From positions 1,798,001-1,862,000 of the forward strand of contig OZ241842.1 of the NCBI GenBank assembly GCA_965202675.1: 64,000 nucleotides of DNA. Reading direction: 5' to 3'. The notes under the pieces are model-generated. The model saw only the letters and a program-made list of their open reading frames with translations, was not told the DNA's origin and made no database searches. A program made the translations under genes and the position numbers. The stretch comes from CATQHD01 sp965202675 (GTDB lineage: Bacteria > Actinomycetota > Acidimicrobiia > Spongiisociales > Spongiisociaceae). Shown in pieces: positions 62,480-64,000 of the stretch. The first letter of the stretch is position 1; each line of letters starts with the position of its first letter.

Positions 62480-62898
62480 CCCAAATACGTGCGCGGATAG
62501 AGAAGGCAGAAGGGGTCCTGGTACAAACAACCGTTGGATGGTCTGCCCGATGAGTACGGCGGCAGGCGCTGCGCCCGCCGATGGAGCAACAAAGGCGCCC
62601 TATCCGTGCAACCTCCGAACCTGCTGGTCAAAGCCCCTTTCCCACCCCCGGAGCCCGGCAAGAACGCGAAAAACACCGCCCCCTCGCCCCGCTTCGCGGG
62701 CCCGGCCCCCACCTCCACCACCTGTTTTCCGGACGCGGTCGGTCAGTATCCCGGAGGATCGCGTTCGGAAGATGATCCCTGTCTCGGTCTGCGGGCCCGG
62801 CGGACCGGAGGTGCTTTCGGCTCTTCCATTAATACAGCATCGGTGCGACATAGTCAATACCCTTGTCGGGGATCTGACGGGGTTTTTTTGTCACTCCG
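62480..62898 (-). repeat. Dispersed repeat, copy 3 (directly after mfd)
   Basis: Read on the minus strand, it starts CAAATCACGGAGTGACAAAAAAA and follows copies 1 and 2 through the GC-rich end near 62670. One 21-bp box variant (TTTGACCAGCAGGTTCGG) lies at about 62627. The right part (CACGGATAGGG to CGTATTTGGG) reaches about 62480. Small deletions and a TAA break the open frame seen in copies 1 and 2. The remaining stretch 62321-62479 shows no gene. Confidence 0.8.
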
Positions 62899-64000
62899 TG
62901 ATTTGAGGCGGCCACATCGCCGCCAGGAAATCGAGCAGGCTGCGGAGCAGGCCGCCCTTCCGGGGCAGGGGAAGGAACAGCCGGGATTGGCCCGACCGGA
63001 CCGCCGCCGGCGCCAGGCGTTCCAGCCGTATCTCCTGGGATTGGGTCAGCTCGACCGGCCCCAGCCTCACCTCGCGCCGCAGCTTCACCACCTCCTCCAG
63101 CCCGATCCGGACCGCCTCCACCCGCAGGCGGGCGGTCTCGATCAGGCGCTCCGCCGCCGGGGGCATGGGGCCGTAGCGGTCCCGCCACTCGGCGGCCACG
63201 TCCTCCACTTCCTCCTGTGAAACGGCCGACGCCAGCCGCCGGTAGGCCTCCAAGCGGACGTTCTGGTCGGCGGCATATGACTCGGGAAGATGGGCGTCCA
63301 GGCCCAGATCGATCCGCACCTCCTTCGGCTTTCCGGCGTCCGGGCCGGTTCCCATCCGCTCCGCCACCGCCTCGGAGACCAGCTCCACATAAAGGTCGAA
63401 GCCCACCGCGGCGATGTGGCCGGACTGCATCTCGCCCAGCACCGACCCCGCCCCCCGGATCTCCAGATCGCGCATGGCCAGATGCAGACCCGAGCCCAGC
63501 TCGGTGAACTGCCCCACCGCCTCCAGACGGCGGTAGGCGGTCTCGGGGAGGACAGACGAGTCGGGGTGGAACAGGTAGGCGTAGGCCCGCTGGCTCGACC
63601 GGCCCACCCGCCCGCGCAGCTGGTAGAGCTGGGCCAACCCCAGCTGGTCGGCCCGCTCCACGATCAGGGTGTTGACCTGGGGCAGGTCCAATCCCGATTC
63701 GATGATGGTGGTGGCCACCAGCACGTCGAAGCGGTGGTCCCAGAAGTCCAGCATGGTCTGCTCGAGCCGCCCCTCGTTCATCCGCCCGTGGGCAACCCCG
63801 ACGCGGACGCCCGGCACCAGCTCCTGGAGCCCCGCCACCGCCCGGTCGATGGAATGGATGCGGTTGTGCACGTAGAAAACCTGGCCTTCCCGCAACAGCT
63901 CGCGGCGGATGGCCGCCGACACCACCTGCGGGTCGTCCGGCCCTACGTAGGTGAGGATCGGGTGGCGGTCCTCGGGCGGGGTCAGGATGTGGCTCACCTC
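62891..64000 (-). CDS. mfd: Transcription-repair coupling factor Mfd, C-terminal part (cut by window edge)
   Basis: 369 residues of the C-terminus are in the window; the rest lies beyond 64000. The second RecA-like domain (GQVFYVHNRIHSIDRAV, GVAHGRMNEGRLEQTMLDF, VLVATTIIESGLDLPQVNTLIVERADQLGLAQLYQLRGRVGRSSQRAYAYL) and the translocation motif region are typical. Domain D7 (LGLDAHLPESYAADQNVRLEAYRRLA) follows. Mfd removes stalled RNA polymerase and recruits UvrA. The last codons (ATC ACG GAG TGA) lie inside the dispersed repeat, so the repeat provides the stop. Confidence 0.95.
   Translation of the reverse strand, partial: EVSHILTPPEDRHPILTYVGPDDPQVVSAAIRRELLREGQVFYVHNRIHSIDRAVAGLQELVPGVRVGVAHGRMNEGRLEQTMLDFWDHRFDVLVATTIIESGLDLPQVNTLIVERADQLGLAQLYQLRGRVGRSSQRAYAYLFHPDSSVLPETAYRRLEAVGQFTELGSGLHLAMRDLEIRGAGSVLGEMQSGHIAAVGFDLYVELVSEAVAERMGTGPDAGKPKEVRIDLGLDAHLPESYAADQNVRLEAYRRLASAVSQEEVEDVAAEWRDRYGPMPPAAERLIETARLRVEAVRIGLEEVVKLRREVRLGPVELTQSQEIRLERLAPAAVRSGQSRLFLPLPRKGGLLRSLLDFLAAMWPPQITE

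Overview
The window is high-GC (mostly about 65-70% by eye) bacterial DNA that reads as an actinobacterium, probably class Acidimicrobiia or a relative. Supporting signs are a nickel superoxide dismutase beside its S26-type peptidase, a two-subunit KorA/KorB of the mycobacterial type, the actinobacterial order mfd / parvulin lipoprotein / mazG / eno / ftsB / DUF501, many genes with a -10-like box 7-9 nt before the start codon and no Shine-Dalgarno sequence (leaderless style), and a 16S-23S spacer without tRNA genes. The exact lineage is inference.

Layout. 1-2970: 5' end of 23S, spacer, complete 16S and a promoter, all on the minus strand. 3.0-10.9 kb: metallo-hydrolase, TGS-domain GTPase, then minus-strand replication and ribosome genes (dnaB; rpsF-ssb-rpsR-rplI), a glutaminyl cyclase lipoprotein, meaB and a NifU-like scaffold. 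11.05-11.84 kb: full copy of a dispersed non-coding repeat. 12.1-18.3 kb: rpiB, alpha/beta hydrolase, pgl with an AlkA-like glycosylase, a second glycosylase divergent from vsr, a TM2 protein and an S41 protease. 18.3-20.6 kb: AT-rich restriction-modification island (methyltransferase, PD-(D/E)XK nuclease, CxxC protein, DUF433 protein). 20.6-24.0 kb: deoC with two aldehyde dehydrogenase genes. 24.0-34.0 kb: rmuC, membrane protein, metG, a duplicated and rearranged nucleotidyltransferase-HEPN locus, and a double ABC-2 exporter operon. 34.0-40.1 kb: sodN/sodX, DUF3048 lipoprotein, korAB, second full repeat copy. 40.75-54.15 kb: a large defence-type island (DUF499 ATPase with HEPN domain, DUF1156 methylase, Abi-like protein, SNF2 helicase with DUF3883-like end, and a 738-residue sigma-4-like protein), bordered by tRNA-Leu. 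54.2-64.0 kb: DUF501, ftsB, eno, an inserted N6-methylase/nuclease-like gene, mazG, parvulin lipoprotein, third repeat copy and the mfd 3' end.

The most interesting signal is a promoter motif of form TGTCACAC-N8-TAnnnT. It precedes ssb, rmuC, the restriction-modification methyltransferase and, with variation, dnaB and the first gene of the defence island. The layout matches the LexA-independent DNA-damage promoter of mycobacteria (RecA-NDp, bound by PafBC: TTGTCRGTG-N8-TAnnnT), so repair and defence genes may share one damage-responsive regulon. Other points of note: a (GA)9 tract directly at the methyltransferase start codon (possible phase variation); an AT-rich centre in the DUF1156 methylase flanked by GC-rich ends (specificity-domain replacement); a dispersed repeat with a variable number of 21-bp boxes, one copy of which supplies the mfd stop codon; and a one-base frameshift that places a membrane segment in frame with an ABC ATPase.
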